A stretch of 64,000 bases of DNA from Limnobacter litoralis (GTDB lineage Bacteria > Pseudomonadota > Gammaproteobacteria > Burkholderiales > Burkholderiaceae_B), in assembly GCF_030160455.1 (NCBI RefSeq), contig NZ_BSOJ01000015.1:186001-250000 (forward strand), written 5' to 3'. Of the stretch, positions 18,635 through 27,591 are shown in pieces. The translations under genes were made by a program, and so were the position numbers. The stretch's first letter is position 1. Every line of letters starts with the position of its first letter. The notes beneath the pieces are model-generated. The model did no database searches. It was given only the letters and a program-made list of their open reading frames with translations, and had not been told where the DNA came from.

Positions 18635-18781
18635 CTATTTGAGTGTGGAGCAGGCAGCCCTATAGGTCTGTGCTTTTAGCTCGACGATGGGCCAACCTAG
18701 CAAATTGTTATTCACTTTCTGATGTCGAATGCGCCGCGTGGCGTCAAGTCCGTCGAGTTCTGGCATTTCACAATCCCGTTG
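18635..18781 (-). pseudogene. Response-regulator receiver domain fragment
   Basis: The minus-strand frame reads QRDCEMPELDGLDATRRIRH and, further on, GWPIVELKA. This matches the phospho-acceptor region of a receiver domain (normally MDCEMPxMDGxEATRxIR then PIIALTA). There is no start codon, and the frame stops at 18635. It is a remnant of a two-component or hybrid kinase gene next to the chemoreceptor. Confidence 0.6.
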
Positions 18782-18802
18782 GTTCTCAGAACTGTTGGGC
18801 AA

Positions 18803-19012
18803 TCACGCGACGGATCCGGACACAAGCAACCAGGCGGGTTCGGTAGTGCCTGATTTCAACTGTTGAACCTTTACCCGCAGACCACTAAGGCGCGAGCACT
18901 CAGCAGCACTAAGCCCAACGGCAAATTCCTGATCGAACTGCAGGTCAAGCTCTTTTTTCAGCCTTACGATTCGATAACGGTAACTACCACACCTCGACCT
19001 GAGCGACATCAA
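18803..19012 (-). CDS. Possible small protein, unknown
   Basis: A 69-residue frame with reasonable amino-acid composition (IVRLKKELDLQFDQEFAVGL then SAAECSRLSGLRVKVQQLK). No domain is recognised, no good ribosome-binding site is seen before ATG 19012, and it is followed by the receiver fragment. It could be a real short gene or part of a decayed region. Apart from this frame and the receiver remnant, I see nothing in 18518-19049. Confidence 0.3.
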   Translation of the reverse strand: MMSLRSRCGSYRYRIVRLKKELDLQFDQEFAVGLSAAECSRLSGLRVKVQQLKSGTTEPAWLLVSGSVA

Positions 19013-19049
19013 ACACGGGACAATCTGTCAAATCGGGCGATTGTCTGTT

Positions 19050-20663
19050 TTATTTGGTCAACACGACACTTTTGCAATCCACCGAGTCCACATTCACCGT
19101 GACCTGATTGATGTTGACGCCCAGCACATTCAGAAGCGTGTCCAAAATACCACCCACAGTCGACAAGACAGGACTCAACACCGGGCTGAGCGCACTTAAC
19201 AAGGTGTTGACCAAAGCACCGACGAGCGGCAGATTGGGCGAGATGGACAGTTGCAAGTTGGTATTGCCCAAAGCATGTCCCAGTGTGTCAGACATACTTA
19301 AACTCAAAGACTTCGAAAAGGGTGCCTCGCCATCAACGGAATAGGATTGCGAACTGCCTCTCAAGCTTGTGGAGGCCAGCAAACCGATCTCGGTGTTGAA
19401 TCCCGCAATGTTGGCCGACAAAATCTCTGCGGGTTCACTGCCGCACACCAAACCTGCTGTTGTTGAAGTCAAATTGCTGTTGGAGTCTGCAATACACACA
19501 TCCACCAGCGGCGGCACGACAGTCATCTTCAGGTTGTCATTTGCACGAGGGTATCGACAGGTCAAATCGTTGATATCGACCACACCTCCACCCACCTTCA
19601 ATTGCAATCCCATGTCCAGTGCGCTGATCGACACAAGCGGAATTGAAATATTCAACGGTTGCTTGATTCGAACATCCAGGGCAATTTGAGCCGTATTCGC
19701 AGAAACGATAGGATTTTTATAAGGCGATTTGCGACCCACAAAAATTTGTGGAGCCTGCAAAATATTGGCCGTGACGCTAAGATTCAGAACACCAACCGAA
19801 ATGGGCACTGTGTAGCTGTGGCTTTGCACCGATTTCAGCAGCGCCACTTGCGCAAGATTACCCAGACCGACATTTAAAACCGTGTCAGATCGCCCAGATA
19901 AATCGACCGCAAGCAGATCGCCCACCTTGAGATTCACCGCATTCAAAGGCCCGCTTAAGGCACTCAGAACCCCGGTGATGGCCAAATTGTCTGCGGCCGA
20001 CGCATTGCCCACCACCAAAGCGTCCTGCAACAGCGTCAAAGCAGACACATGCAAATCAAGCAACTGGTCGACTGAGGCCACGCCAAGCTGGGTGGCAAGT
20101 TTCAGCAAGTTGACTGTGACTGAGCTGCCAAGCAAGGTGCCGTATTGTGCAACACCCAGATTGACACTACCACCACCAAGACTGCTCAACAGGCCATTGA
20201 GCAAGGCGGATTGATTGGTGTCCAGGCTGAGAATGCCCGAGCCAACCGCACCAACCACGGTGGGTGCAGTGGTTGCCTCTGCCGTGGCAGTGATGTCATG
20301 CACACCGAAAAAAGACAACAATGGACTGACGGTGCGGGTCAAGGTTACGCGGCTGGTAATGGCCTGCGCACAACTGGCAGAATCCTGGTAAGCCACATTG
20401 TTGATCACACACTGAATCGACATCTGATCGGATTCCAGCTTGCCATTGTCCACCGCAATTTGATTGGCCTCAGTGAAGGTTGGTCCGTCAGCCAATTGCC
20501 GCGCAGCCGTTAAAGCCACCAAGTCGGCCAATGACTGAACCTGGGCCTTCTGCCAGGCCAATTGACCAACACTAAGTACACCAAGGGCCGCCACTGCAAC
20601 GCCCACGATAAACACGGTCAAGATGGAGTAGACGCCCCTTTGGCGAAATTGTTTAGGAGCCAT
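19050..20663 (-). CDS. TadG-like pilus-associated protein
   Basis: A 537-residue protein with one N-terminal helix (about 10-32: VYSILTVFIVGVAVAALGVL) preceded by RQRG. This is the TadE/TadG-type start (Pfam TadE-like or Flp pilus-assembly TadG N-terminal). The long exported remainder is rich in Ser, Leu, Val and Asn, with scattered cysteines. It would be anchored in the inner membrane with a periplasmic body. The start overlaps the end of the TadE-like gene by 11 bases. No other tad/flp genes are in the window, so this may be an orphan pair. Confidence 0.7.
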   Translation of the reverse strand: MAPKQFRQRGVYSILTVFIVGVAVAALGVLSVGQLAWQKAQVQSLADLVALTAARQLADGPTFTEANQIAVDNGKLESDQMSIQCVINNVAYQDSASCAQAITSRVTLTRTVSPLLSFFGVHDITATAEATTAPTVVGAVGSGILSLDTNQSALLNGLLSSLGGGSVNLGVAQYGTLLGSSVTVNLLKLATQLGVASVDQLLDLHVSALTLLQDALVVGNASAADNLAITGVLSALSGPLNAVNLKVGDLLAVDLSGRSDTVLNVGLGNLAQVALLKSVQSHSYTVPISVGVLNLSVTANILQAPQIFVGRKSPYKNPIVSANTAQIALDVRIKQPLNISIPLVSISALDMGLQLKVGGGVVDINDLTCRYPRANDNLKMTVVPPLVDVCIADSNSNLTSTTAGLVCGSEPAEILSANIAGFNTEIGLLASTSLRGSSQSYSVDGEAPFSKSLSLSMSDTLGHALGNTNLQLSISPNLPLVGALVNTLLSALSPVLSPVLSTVGGILDTLLNVLGVNINQVTVNVDSVDCKSVVLTK

Positions 20664-21093
20664 CTGGTTCTACCCGTGTGGTTGCCTGCGCAGACAAACT
20701 GGTGGGCAGGGGCAGAAACATGGCGTTGCCCAAAAGCGGATTACCCGAGTAATCTGGATAACTCAGCGTGAGCTTCAAACAGGTTGAGTCGCCACAGGCG
20801 GTGGGTTGAACGTCGGCTTGTACGATCGTTTTGAAGGAGCCAATGTAGGTGGGCAATAAAGTACTTAACGCATCGCGTGCCACCTGTTCGTAATCGGCCA
20901 CACTGGCACCACTGCGATAAACCGTGGCCTGCCTTGCAGCCTCGCTGACCGTGTTGTTCATCACGATCATGGCCCCCAATACCACTGCGTACTGCACAAT
21001 CGCAAAGATGAGCAATAGGATGATTGGCAGCGTCAGCGCCAATTCGATCAACAGCACGCCTTTTTGGCGCAAGTGTGGCTGTGGTTGTCTCAT
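20653..21093 (-). CDS. TadE-like pseudopilin
   Basis: A 146-residue protein starting RQPQPHLRQKGVLLIELALT, followed by a hydrophobic helix. This is the TadE-family start, with G-x(3)-IE resembling the prepilin peptidase site. The rest is a small periplasmic domain with one cysteine pair (CGDSTC, about 119-124). It forms a two-gene unit with the TadG-like gene. Confidence 0.75.
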   Translation of the reverse strand: MRQPQPHLRQKGVLLIELALTLPIILLLIFAIVQYAVVLGAMIVMNNTVSEAARQATVYRSGASVADYEQVARDALSTLLPTYIGSFKTIVQADVQPTACGDSTCLKLTLSYPDYSGNPLLGNAMFLPLPTSLSAQATTRVEPDGS

Positions 21094-21253
21094 GTGTGCC
21101 TTTTTAATTGAACACCCCCACCAAAATAGGGAAACCCGATCGAGGGATGTTTTGTTCGCATTTTACTGACACTTTGCGACAGGAATGTTTTTTTATTCGC
21201 TTGAATAACAATATATTTTTAGTGCAATTAATCGAATTTGCCCAAATTTGTGC

Positions 21254-21287
21254 AAAAAAAAAACCGAAGTTACTTAAGTAACTTCGG
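21254..21287 (-). terminator. Intrinsic terminator of the liv operon
   Basis: CCGAAGTTACTT followed by its exact complement (21264-21287), then ten T residues on the minus strand. It lies 39 bases past the livF stop. Otherwise the 21094-21326 gap holds only upstream sequence of the tadE-like gene. Confidence 0.92.
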
Positions 21288-21326
21288 CTTGAAAGACAGA
21301 AACGAAGGTGTCTGTCAGACGTTGGA

Positions 21327-22049
21327 TTAGTGTCCGCCGCCCAGGTAGGCCGCTTTCACGGCTGGGTCTGTACGCAATTGTTCCGCAGGGCCATGCAAGG
21401 AAATTCGACCATTTTCGAGCACATAACCATAGTCTGCGACGTTTAAGGCAGCAGCAGCAAACTGCTCCACAAGCAGCATGGTCACACCCTGGCTTTTCAA
21501 ACGGGAAATGATGTTGAACACCTCTTCAACCAGAATCGGTGCCAAGCCCATGGATGGTTCATCCAGCAACACCACCTCAGGGTTCAGCATGATGGCACGG
21601 GCCATGGCCAGCATTTGTTGCTCACCACCCGACAATGTGCCGGCCTGCTGAGTGCGGCGCTCTTTCAGACGTGGAAACAGTTCCATGGCCTTCTCAAGAT
21701 CGCCTTTGATGTCACCCTTGGTGCGACTGCCCGTAAACCTGGGAAATGCGCCCAGGGTCAGGTTGTCTTCCACACTCATGGTGGCAAACACTCGGCGACC
21801 TTCGGGTGAGTGAGCAAGACCCAGTTTGGCAATTTTGTACGATGGCAGCGAGTCGATGCGCTTGCCACCCAGCGTGATTTCACCGCTGGTCGGCTTGATC
21901 ATGCCACTGACCGCACGCATGGTGGTGGTCTTGCCCGCACCGTTTGAGCCGATCAGTGTAATGACCTTGCCCTGGGGCACGTCGATGGAGATGTTGTGCA
22001 ACACCTTCACCTGCCCGTACCCTGCTTCAAGATTCCGAATAGACAGCAT
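21327..22049 (-). CDS. livF: Branched-chain amino acid ABC transporter ATP-binding protein LivF
   Basis: A 240-residue ATPase with Walker A GSNGAGKTT (about 33-41), signature LSGGEQQML (about 138-146) and Walker B VVLLDEP. The ending AAYLGGGH is LivF-like. With the LivG domain it powers uptake through LivH/LivM. Last gene of the operon, 21 bases after the LivM-LivG fusion. Confidence 0.95.
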   Translation of the reverse strand: MLSIRNLEAGYGQVKVLHNISIDVPQGKVITLIGSNGAGKTTTMRAVSGMIKPTSGEITLGGKRIDSLPSYKIAKLGLAHSPEGRRVFATMSVEDNLTLGAFPRFTGSRTKGDIKGDLEKAMELFPRLKERRTQQAGTLSGGEQQMLAMARAIMLNPEVVLLDEPSMGLAPILVEEVFNIISRLKSQGVTMLLVEQFAAAALNVADYGYVLENGRISLHGPAEQLRTDPAVKAAYLGGGH

Positions 22050-22070
22050 AATTAGATTCCTCTGTGTCCT

Positions 22071-23993
22071 TTAAGCGGCTTCGCCGCCCAGGTAAGCCTC
22101 AACCACTTTCTCGTCGGCCTGCACTTCAGCGGGCGTGCCCTCTGCAATCTTCTGGCCAAAATCAAGCACAGTCACGGTGTCGCAAATGGCCATCACCATG
22201 TCCATGTGGTGCTCGATCAGAATCAGTGTGATGCCGTGATCGCGAACCTTGTTGATGATCGCAACCAGCTCCTTGATGTCAGGGGCAGTCAGTCCGGCAG
22301 CAGGCTCATCGAGCAACAACAGGCGTGGGTCAAGGGCCAAAGCACGGGCAATTTCAAGCAGACGCTGCTTGCCGTATGGCAAGTTACGCGCTTCTTCCAT
22401 CGCCAAATCGGCCAACCCAACGAAGTTCAGCAGGTTCATGGCGCGAGCTGTGGCTTCCTGCTCTTCCCGCTTGGCGCGAGGCAAACGCAAAGCAACCTCA
22501 GGCAAGGTGCTGTTGAAGGTGTGGTGCAAACCAACCAGTACGTTTTCAAGTGCGGTCATTTCACCGAACAGCTGCACGTTCTGGAATGTACGCGCAATGC
22601 CACCCAGCGCAATGTGTGCGGAAGACTTGCCCTGAATCATCTCTTCCACGAACTTGATGCTGCCAGCTGTGGGCACGTAAATACCCGTCAGCACGTTCAT
22701 CATGGTGGACTTGCCGGAGCCGTTCGGGCCGATCAAACCGTGAATGGTGCCACGCTTGACCGTCAGGTCTACCTGGTTCAAAGCCTTCACACCACCAAAC
22801 TGCATCAACAGGTCTTTGGCCAACAGAATCTGGTCCGGGCCGCCTTGGGCTGCTGCAGAAATGGCGTCTCTGCCATCCACGGCCGGTGCGGGTGCCATGC
22901 TGCGCTCACCACGCAACAAATCGCGACACTTTTTCACGAAGCCGACGATACCGTCTTGCAGGTAGTAAACCACCAAAAGAATCATCAAGCCAAAAATGGT
23001 CAAACGCCAGTCGGTGATGTTCTTCAGACTGTAAGCAAACACAGCCAAACCAATCGTGCCCAGCACAGGGATGGCGAGTTGCTTGGGATGAGCGATCTTG
23101 CGGGACACCGCAACGATGGCACCCACTGCAACGATTGCAGCCAAGGCCAGCGCGACCAGACGGAATGTTGCAATGTCATCCAGCAACTTGGGCAACATCA
23201 CGATAATGGCTGCGCCCAGAACTGCACCAAGGCGAGTTTTTCGGCCGCCCATGATGATGGCCAGCAAGAACAGAATGGTCAGTTCAAAGTTGTAGGTGTT
23301 CGGGGAAATGTACTGCTCGGAGTAAGAGTACAAAGAGCCAGACAGACCCGCAAAACCGGCACTGATCACAAACGCAAACACTTTGTATTTGTAAACAGAC
23401 ACGCCCATACAGTCTGAAGCTACCGGGCTGTCGCGCAGGGCTTCAAAGGCGCGGCCCAGGTGACTTTTCAGAATGCGGTGCACCACCAACATGGCCACGG
23501 CCATCAACACAGCCACCAGCCAGTAATAGTGCTCGTCACTCATGGCCACACCTTCCAGGTGGGGCTTGGGCACGCGCAGACCCATGGGGCCTTGTGTCAA
23601 CCAGTCCATCTCGTTGATGAGAATCTGAATGATGGTACCAAACGCCAGCGTCACCATGGCCAGATAAGGGCCTGTTACACGCAGGGCTGGTAGGGCCAGA
23701 ATTGCGCCGAACGCCGCTGTCACCAGAATAGCCACGGGTACTGTGACATAAATGGGCGCATGGAAGTGCAGGAACAACACACCCGCAGTGTAGGCGCCCA
23801 CGCCAAACAGACCAGCATGCCCCAGTGACACCTGCCCGGTGTAGCCCACCACGATGTCCAACCCAAACAGCAGGATGGCGTAAATCATGATGGTTTCAAC
23901 GAGGTGAATGTAGTACGGATTCGGTACGATGATCGGGAAAATGGCGATCGCCGCGAACCCCAAAACAATTGCAAGTAGATTAATAGGTTTCAT
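22071..23993 (-). CDS. LivM-LivG fusion: permease plus ATPase
   Basis: A 640-residue fusion. Residues 1 to about 365 are the LivM permease with about ten helices and motifs such as GYTGQVSLGHAGLFGVGAYT. A linker of about 25 residues (near PAPAVDGRD) leads to the LivG ATPase. Its Walker A is GPNGSGKST, its signature-like region LPYGKQRLLEIARAL, and its Walker B LLLLDEPAAGL. The joined gene fixes the permease:ATPase ratio at 1:1. LivF supplies the second ATPase. It lies 5 bases after livH. Confidence 0.95.
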   Translation of the reverse strand: MKPINLLAIVLGFAAIAIFPIIVPNPYYIHLVETIMIYAILLFGLDIVVGYTGQVSLGHAGLFGVGAYTAGVLFLHFHAPIYVTVPVAILVTAAFGAILALPALRVTGPYLAMVTLAFGTIIQILINEMDWLTQGPMGLRVPKPHLEGVAMSDEHYYWLVAVLMAVAMLVVHRILKSHLGRAFEALRDSPVASDCMGVSVYKYKVFAFVISAGFAGLSGSLYSYSEQYISPNTYNFELTILFLLAIIMGGRKTRLGAVLGAAIIVMLPKLLDDIATFRLVALALAAIVAVGAIVAVSRKIAHPKQLAIPVLGTIGLAVFAYSLKNITDWRLTIFGLMILLVVYYLQDGIVGFVKKCRDLLRGERSMAPAPAVDGRDAISAAAQGGPDQILLAKDLLMQFGGVKALNQVDLTVKRGTIHGLIGPNGSGKSTMMNVLTGIYVPTAGSIKFVEEMIQGKSSAHIALGGIARTFQNVQLFGEMTALENVLVGLHHTFNSTLPEVALRLPRAKREEQEATARAMNLLNFVGLADLAMEEARNLPYGKQRLLEIARALALDPRLLLLDEPAAGLTAPDIKELVAIINKVRDHGITLILIEHHMDMVMAICDTVTVLDFGQKIAEGTPAEVQADEKVVEAYLGGEAA

Positions 23994-23998
23994 GTGGG

Positions 23999-24877
23999 TT
24001 ACACCTTCTTGATGGCCATTTTGCCAAACAGACCTGCGGGCTTGACGGCGAGTACCAGCAAGAGCAGAACCAGTCCGGGCACGTCTTTGTAACCGGTTGA
24101 GATGTAAAAGCCGGTCGTGGTTTCAGCAATGCCGAGAATCACGCCACCGACTACGACGCCCAAGCCGCTGTTCAAGCCGCCAATAATGGCCACGGCAAAT
24201 GCCTTCAGACCCAATACCGCACCCATGGTGGCGCCAGTCAGCGTCAATGGAGCAACCATCACACCCGCCAGAGCGGCTGTCATGGAGGAAAGTGCATAGG
24301 AAAATGAGATGACGATACCCGTGTTGATGCCCATCAATGACGCGGCATCACGGTCGTTCGAGGTGGCCACTACAGCCTTGCCATAAATGGTTTTTCTGTT
24401 GAAAAACTCAACAGCCAACATCATGGCAATTGCCCCGAAAACCACCAGGATTTCCATGGGAAGCACGTTGCCACCAAACAGTTTGATGGGTGCTTCGGGC
24501 AGTGGAGATGGAAAACGCAAATCGTCGCGTCCCCAAATGTTTTCTGCGGTGTTCTTGAAGATGATACCCAGCGCAATGGTGGACATAATCCAGCCGAATT
24601 CAGACTTGATTTTGATCGCGGGCCTTACACCAATCATTTCAACCAAACCACCTTGCAGCATGCCAAATACGCACACAATGGGAAGCATGACCCAGTAATT
24701 CATGCCGAGCGTATCCACAAGGGTCAAACCCACCAAGGCACCCAACATCAGGGCTTCACCCTGACCAAAGTTCAAGGTGCCAGACGTTGCAAATGTCAGC
24801 TGGTAGCCGAATGCAATCACGGCATAAATCATCCCGAGCGCGATGCCGCTGTAGATGAGTTGCAGAAGAATTTCCAT
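23999..24877 (-). CDS. livH: Branched-chain amino acid permease LivH
   Basis: A 292-residue inner-membrane permease with about eight helices. Family features include the GxxYAVIAFGYQLTFATSGTLNFGQG start and GLKAFAVAIIGGLNS near residue 230. It pairs with LivM to form the channel. A hairpin lies between it and livK. Confidence 0.95.
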   Translation of the reverse strand: MEILLQLIYSGIALGMIYAVIAFGYQLTFATSGTLNFGQGEALMLGALVGLTLVDTLGMNYWVMLPIVCVFGMLQGGLVEMIGVRPAIKIKSEFGWIMSTIALGIIFKNTAENIWGRDDLRFPSPLPEAPIKLFGGNVLPMEILVVFGAIAMMLAVEFFNRKTIYGKAVVATSNDRDAASLMGINTGIVISFSYALSSMTAALAGVMVAPLTLTGATMGAVLGLKAFAVAIIGGLNSGLGVVVGGVILGIAETTTGFYISTGYKDVPGLVLLLLVLAVKPAGLFGKMAIKKV

Positions 24878-24915
24878 ATTAAACCTTTGAATCTGTTTGC
24901 ATTTTGTCGCAAAGA

Positions 24916-24946
24916 AAAGGGCGACCCCTTGTGAGAGTCGCCCTTT
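24916..24946 (-). terminator. Hairpin between livK and livH, probable partial terminator
   Basis: A perfect 10-pair stem AAAGGGCGAC/GTCGCCCTTT with an 11-base loop, followed on the minus strand by TTTTCTTT. It probably lets part of the transcripts end after livK, giving excess binding protein over permease, as is common in such operons. Confidence 0.75.
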
Positions 24947-24959
24947 CAGTTGGCATCAA

Positions 24960-26165
24960 TCAGGACTTTTTACCGTTCGCTACAGGACGGGTTTTGTCAG
25001 CTGGGTTGGCAAATACCACACGGCCACCCTTGACTTCACCCATCACAGGCACGTTGGCAGTGATCGCTTCGTGATCGTCTTTGGTGTAGGGGTGGTTGTA
25101 GGTCATCACAACACCTTCAACAGGCGTCTTCAGGTCTTCCAGGGCTTCACGAATCTTTGGGCCTTCGGTTGACTTGGCCTGCTCGATGGCGGCTTTCAAC
25201 AGGTACACAGAGTCATAAGCTTGAGCAGCAGACACGGGTGAGTCGATACGGCCATCCTTTGGCTTGAATTCCTTCAGATAAGCTGTCACGAAAGCTTTGC
25301 GCTTGGGCGTGTTGTTTGAATCCTGAATGAAAGTCTGTGGCATGACAGCGCCGTCACCGTTGGGGCCAGCGTTGTCAATGTAGTTGGCCATGGACAATGT
25401 CCAGCTGCCGATCATTGGCACTTTCCAGCCCAACTTGGCCATGCCGTTGGCGATTTGCGCCAGTTCAGGACCGATACCGTAGGTCAGAATGGCTTCGGCG
25501 CCAGCCTGCTTGGCCTTCAACAGCTGCGCGGTCATGTCCACGTCCTTGATGTTGAACTTCTCTTCAGCAACAGGCTTGATGCCTTTGGCTGCCAGGGCTT
25601 TTTCCAGATCCTGACGACCCAACTGACCATAGTTGGTGGAGTCGGCCAGAATGGCGACTTTCTTGAAGCCGCGACGACCAACTGCTTCTTCAACGATCAT
25701 GGGTGACTGAATGTTGTCAGCCGCTGAGTTGCGGAAGATGTAGTTTTCGGGCTTGTCTGGGAACTGCTTGGTGACGATCGTGCCAGTGGCCACGTTGTTC
25801 ATGACCGGAATTTTGGCTTCTTCGTAGAAACGCTGGGCGGCCAGTGCAACACCGGTGTTGATAAAACCAACGGTTGCAACTACCTTTTCCTTGTCGATCA
25901 GTTCTTGCGCAATTTGTACACCGCGCTCGTTTTTGGCTTCGTCGTCTCGCTCTACCAGCTGGATTGGACGGCCCATAATTCCACCGTGGGCGTTGATCTC
26001 TTTCGCAGCAAGGCGAACGCCATCACGCATACTCACGCCCATGGATGAAGATCCACCAGTGAAGGGACCAGACACGCCAATTTTGATTGGGTCAGCAGCG
26101 TAAGAAGACGTTGCAGCGACTGCCAGCGAGAAAGCAGCGACCAGGTGTTTCATTCGGAATTGCAT
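24960..26165 (-). CDS. livK: Branched-chain amino acid ABC transporter substrate-binding protein
   Basis: A 401-residue periplasmic binding protein (Peripla_BP_6 type) with a signal peptide (to SYA, residue 23). It has the IKIGVSGPFTGGSSSMG start and the KVVATVGFINTGVALAAQ region. ATG 26165 was chosen because GGAG lies 8 bases upstream. First gene of the livK-H-MG-F operon. Substrate could be amino acids or amides; family members vary. Confidence 0.92.
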   Translation of the reverse strand: MQFRMKHLVAAFSLAVAATSSYAADPIKIGVSGPFTGGSSSMGVSMRDGVRLAAKEINAHGGIMGRPIQLVERDDEAKNERGVQIAQELIDKEKVVATVGFINTGVALAAQRFYEEAKIPVMNNVATGTIVTKQFPDKPENYIFRNSAADNIQSPMIVEEAVGRRGFKKVAILADSTNYGQLGRQDLEKALAAKGIKPVAEEKFNIKDVDMTAQLLKAKQAGAEAILTYGIGPELAQIANGMAKLGWKVPMIGSWTLSMANYIDNAGPNGDGAVMPQTFIQDSNNTPKRKAFVTAYLKEFKPKDGRIDSPVSAAQAYDSVYLLKAAIEQAKSTEGPKIREALEDLKTPVEGVVMTYNHPYTKDDHEAITANVPVMGEVKGGRVVFANPADKTRPVANGKKS

Positions 26166-26393
26166 ATTTTGAGCTCCAACAAGTCATGGTTATAAAGTTC
26201 TTATTGACAAATTGCACATCCACAATTTGTGATGTGACGATAGCTCAGAGCGCAGCACAATTTGATCCGTACAAACCCTTTAATAGGGTAATCCCTCCCT
26301 TGAAAACAGGCTTGAAACCCGCGCCAGATCAAGGAAAACCCGAATAAAAAGGCCAGAACGGAGCACCGCGGAGATATTAAGAAAAGATAATAA

Positions 26394-26430
26394 AAAAGCG
26401 GATCAAGTGATAATCACTTGATCCGCTTTT
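26394..26430 (-). terminator. Terminator of the disrupted tRNA-Arg locus
   Basis: AAAGCGGATCAAGTGAT and its complement form an 18-pair near-perfect hairpin ending in a T run on the minus strand. It lies about 39 bases beyond the tRNA 3' end. The flanking A/T runs on both sides suggest it could work in both directions. Confidence 0.85.
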
Positions 26431-26468
26431 GATTCAGAGAATTTTCAATTAGAAAATCGCTGAGCATT

Positions 26469-26519
26469 TGGTGCGGCTGGCAGGATTCGAACCCACGACC
26501 CCTTGGTTCGTAGCCAAAA
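26469..26519 (-). other. attL: 3' fragment of tRNA-Arg(ACG)
   Basis: Reading the minus strand from 26518, the fragment has the anticodon arm TTTGG-CTACGAA-CCAAG (anticodon ACG), a variable loop, a T-arm with TTCGAAT, the acceptor strand CAGCCGC, A and CCA at 26471-26469. The D-arm and 5' acceptor are absent; AT-rich phage sequence follows. This is the usual scar of integration into a tRNA 3' end. A complete tRNA should exist at the other prophage end. Confidence 0.88.
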
Positions 26520-26554
26520 GCTTAAATTTAAGTGATTGATTTTATTTAACTTTT

Positions 26555-26586
26555 AAACAGCGCTTACTACCCAATTTGCGCTGTTT
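26555..26586 (-). terminator. Hairpin after the first putAbiC-like gene
   Basis: AAACAGCGC and GCGCTGTTT flank a 14-base loop. It lies 38 bases past the stop at 26624 and next to attL. The T tract is weak, so an integrase or excisionase site is an alternative. The short repeats around it (AAGTGATT, AAGTCACTT, AAGTCACTC) might be arm-type sites. Confidence 0.45.
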
Positions 26587-26623
26587 TGCACCCTAAGTCA
26601 CTTAAAAGTCACTCGAATTTCAC

Positions 26624-27298
26624 TCACCATTTGTCGGTGAAAAAGAAAAATTTCCCACCTGGTTGCTCAGCTTCCCTTCTGTTCTTTATCACGATGTCTA
26701 GAGCCCGGCAGGTTTGAAACCCCAAGAAGCTGTGGGCCTGATCCAACAGACCGATCTTTGCTTGCTCATAGGCCGTTTCTTTCACTCCATCTAGCCCCGT
26801 AAGCTGCCGGTAAAATGCCAACCAAAGATCCAGCAAATCATGGTACTTACCAAAGACAAACTCAATGCTTTCGGCTTGCTTTTGAGAATCCGAACCTTCA
26901 CCAATCTTTGGAGATATGAGTCGCACGGCATTGTTTAAATTTTGTCCGTTGCGTCGCCCACCACCAAGCACATCGTTTTCCTTTGTAACAGATAGCATGC
27001 GTTGCAAAATCCTCTCCGTACGGTCCTCCACCCTCTCAATTTGACCTCTGTCGAACTGATGCTTCTGAAAATCCATTTGCATCCGCAACTGGCGGTACAA
27101 GACTACAGCAGCGAAACTAGAGATCAAAACAGAATAGATACCGCCGAAATATGAACCAAAAGCGGACCAGTCACCACTACTGCTGGACAGCTGCCCATGA
27201 AACATCACGAAATAGAGAAAGATCGGGGCTACAAACACGGCAACGACGACGTAACCAATCAGTTGATATTTGCGCTCTTGAGAAATTGAATGAAGCAT
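26624..27298 (-). CDS. putAbiC-like phage membrane protein (possible abortive infection or exclusion)
   Basis: A 224-residue protein with two N-terminal helices (about 12-32 and 50-68) joined by HGQLSSSSGDWSAFGSYFGG. This matches the SGDW..FG.(F/Y).GG(I/L) signature of the putative phage abortive infection (putAbiC) family. The helical cytoplasmic part (about 70-224) follows. It is next to attL, the usual place for lysogenic conversion genes. A second protein with the same start architecture lies at 29583-30338. The family name is inferred from the motif, and activity is not shown. Confidence 0.65.
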   Translation of the reverse strand: MLHSISQERKYQLIGYVVVAVFVAPIFLYFVMFHGQLSSSSGDWSAFGSYFGGIYSVLISSFAAVVLYRQLRMQMDFQKHQFDRGQIERVEDRTERILQRMLSVTKENDVLGGGRRNGQNLNNAVRLISPKIGEGSDSQKQAESIEFVFGKYHDLLDLWLAFYRQLTGLDGVKETAYEQAKIGLLDQAHSFLGFQTCRALDIVIKNRREAEQPGGKFFFFTDKW

Positions 27299-27591
27299 GC
27301 TGTGTCTTCTGTAGCCGAAAAAGCCATACTATCAAACGAGTGAGGTTGCTTCGTTCAGCCAGATTGAGACTTAGACCAAGCCGGGGAACTCCTGAGTTCA
27401 ATTGAACACTCAAAGTCTGCTCGATCGCGAGACGGGAAACAAGAGTGCTGCCCAGGCAACACGGTTGATTCCCAAACCTTGATGCTCAAGCGCCCCTTCC
27501 CCTGGCAACCTCCTCGCAAGCTAAACACACTGTTTGCGAAAAAAGCTCAACTCTGAAACAATTCCGTTTTACTGTTTAAAAACACAGCACA
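27299..27591. other. Intergenic region between divergent accessory genes
   Basis: The 293 bases between the leftward putAbiC-like gene and the rightward 98-residue gene should hold both promoters. TTTAAAAACA near 27576-27585 is the AT-rich part. No repeat, RNA or convincing coding frame was recognised. Confidence 0.4.

Noticed and set aside
18580..18700. Possible riboswitch-like sequence upstream of the chemoreceptor region
   Set aside because: No known riboswitch core could be matched, and the minus strand reads as a receiver-domain remnant instead.
22206..23417. 403-codon plus-strand open frame
   Set aside because: It lies opposite the LivM-LivG fusion; His/Gln/Asn-rich translation is the usual shadow of hydrophobic genes.
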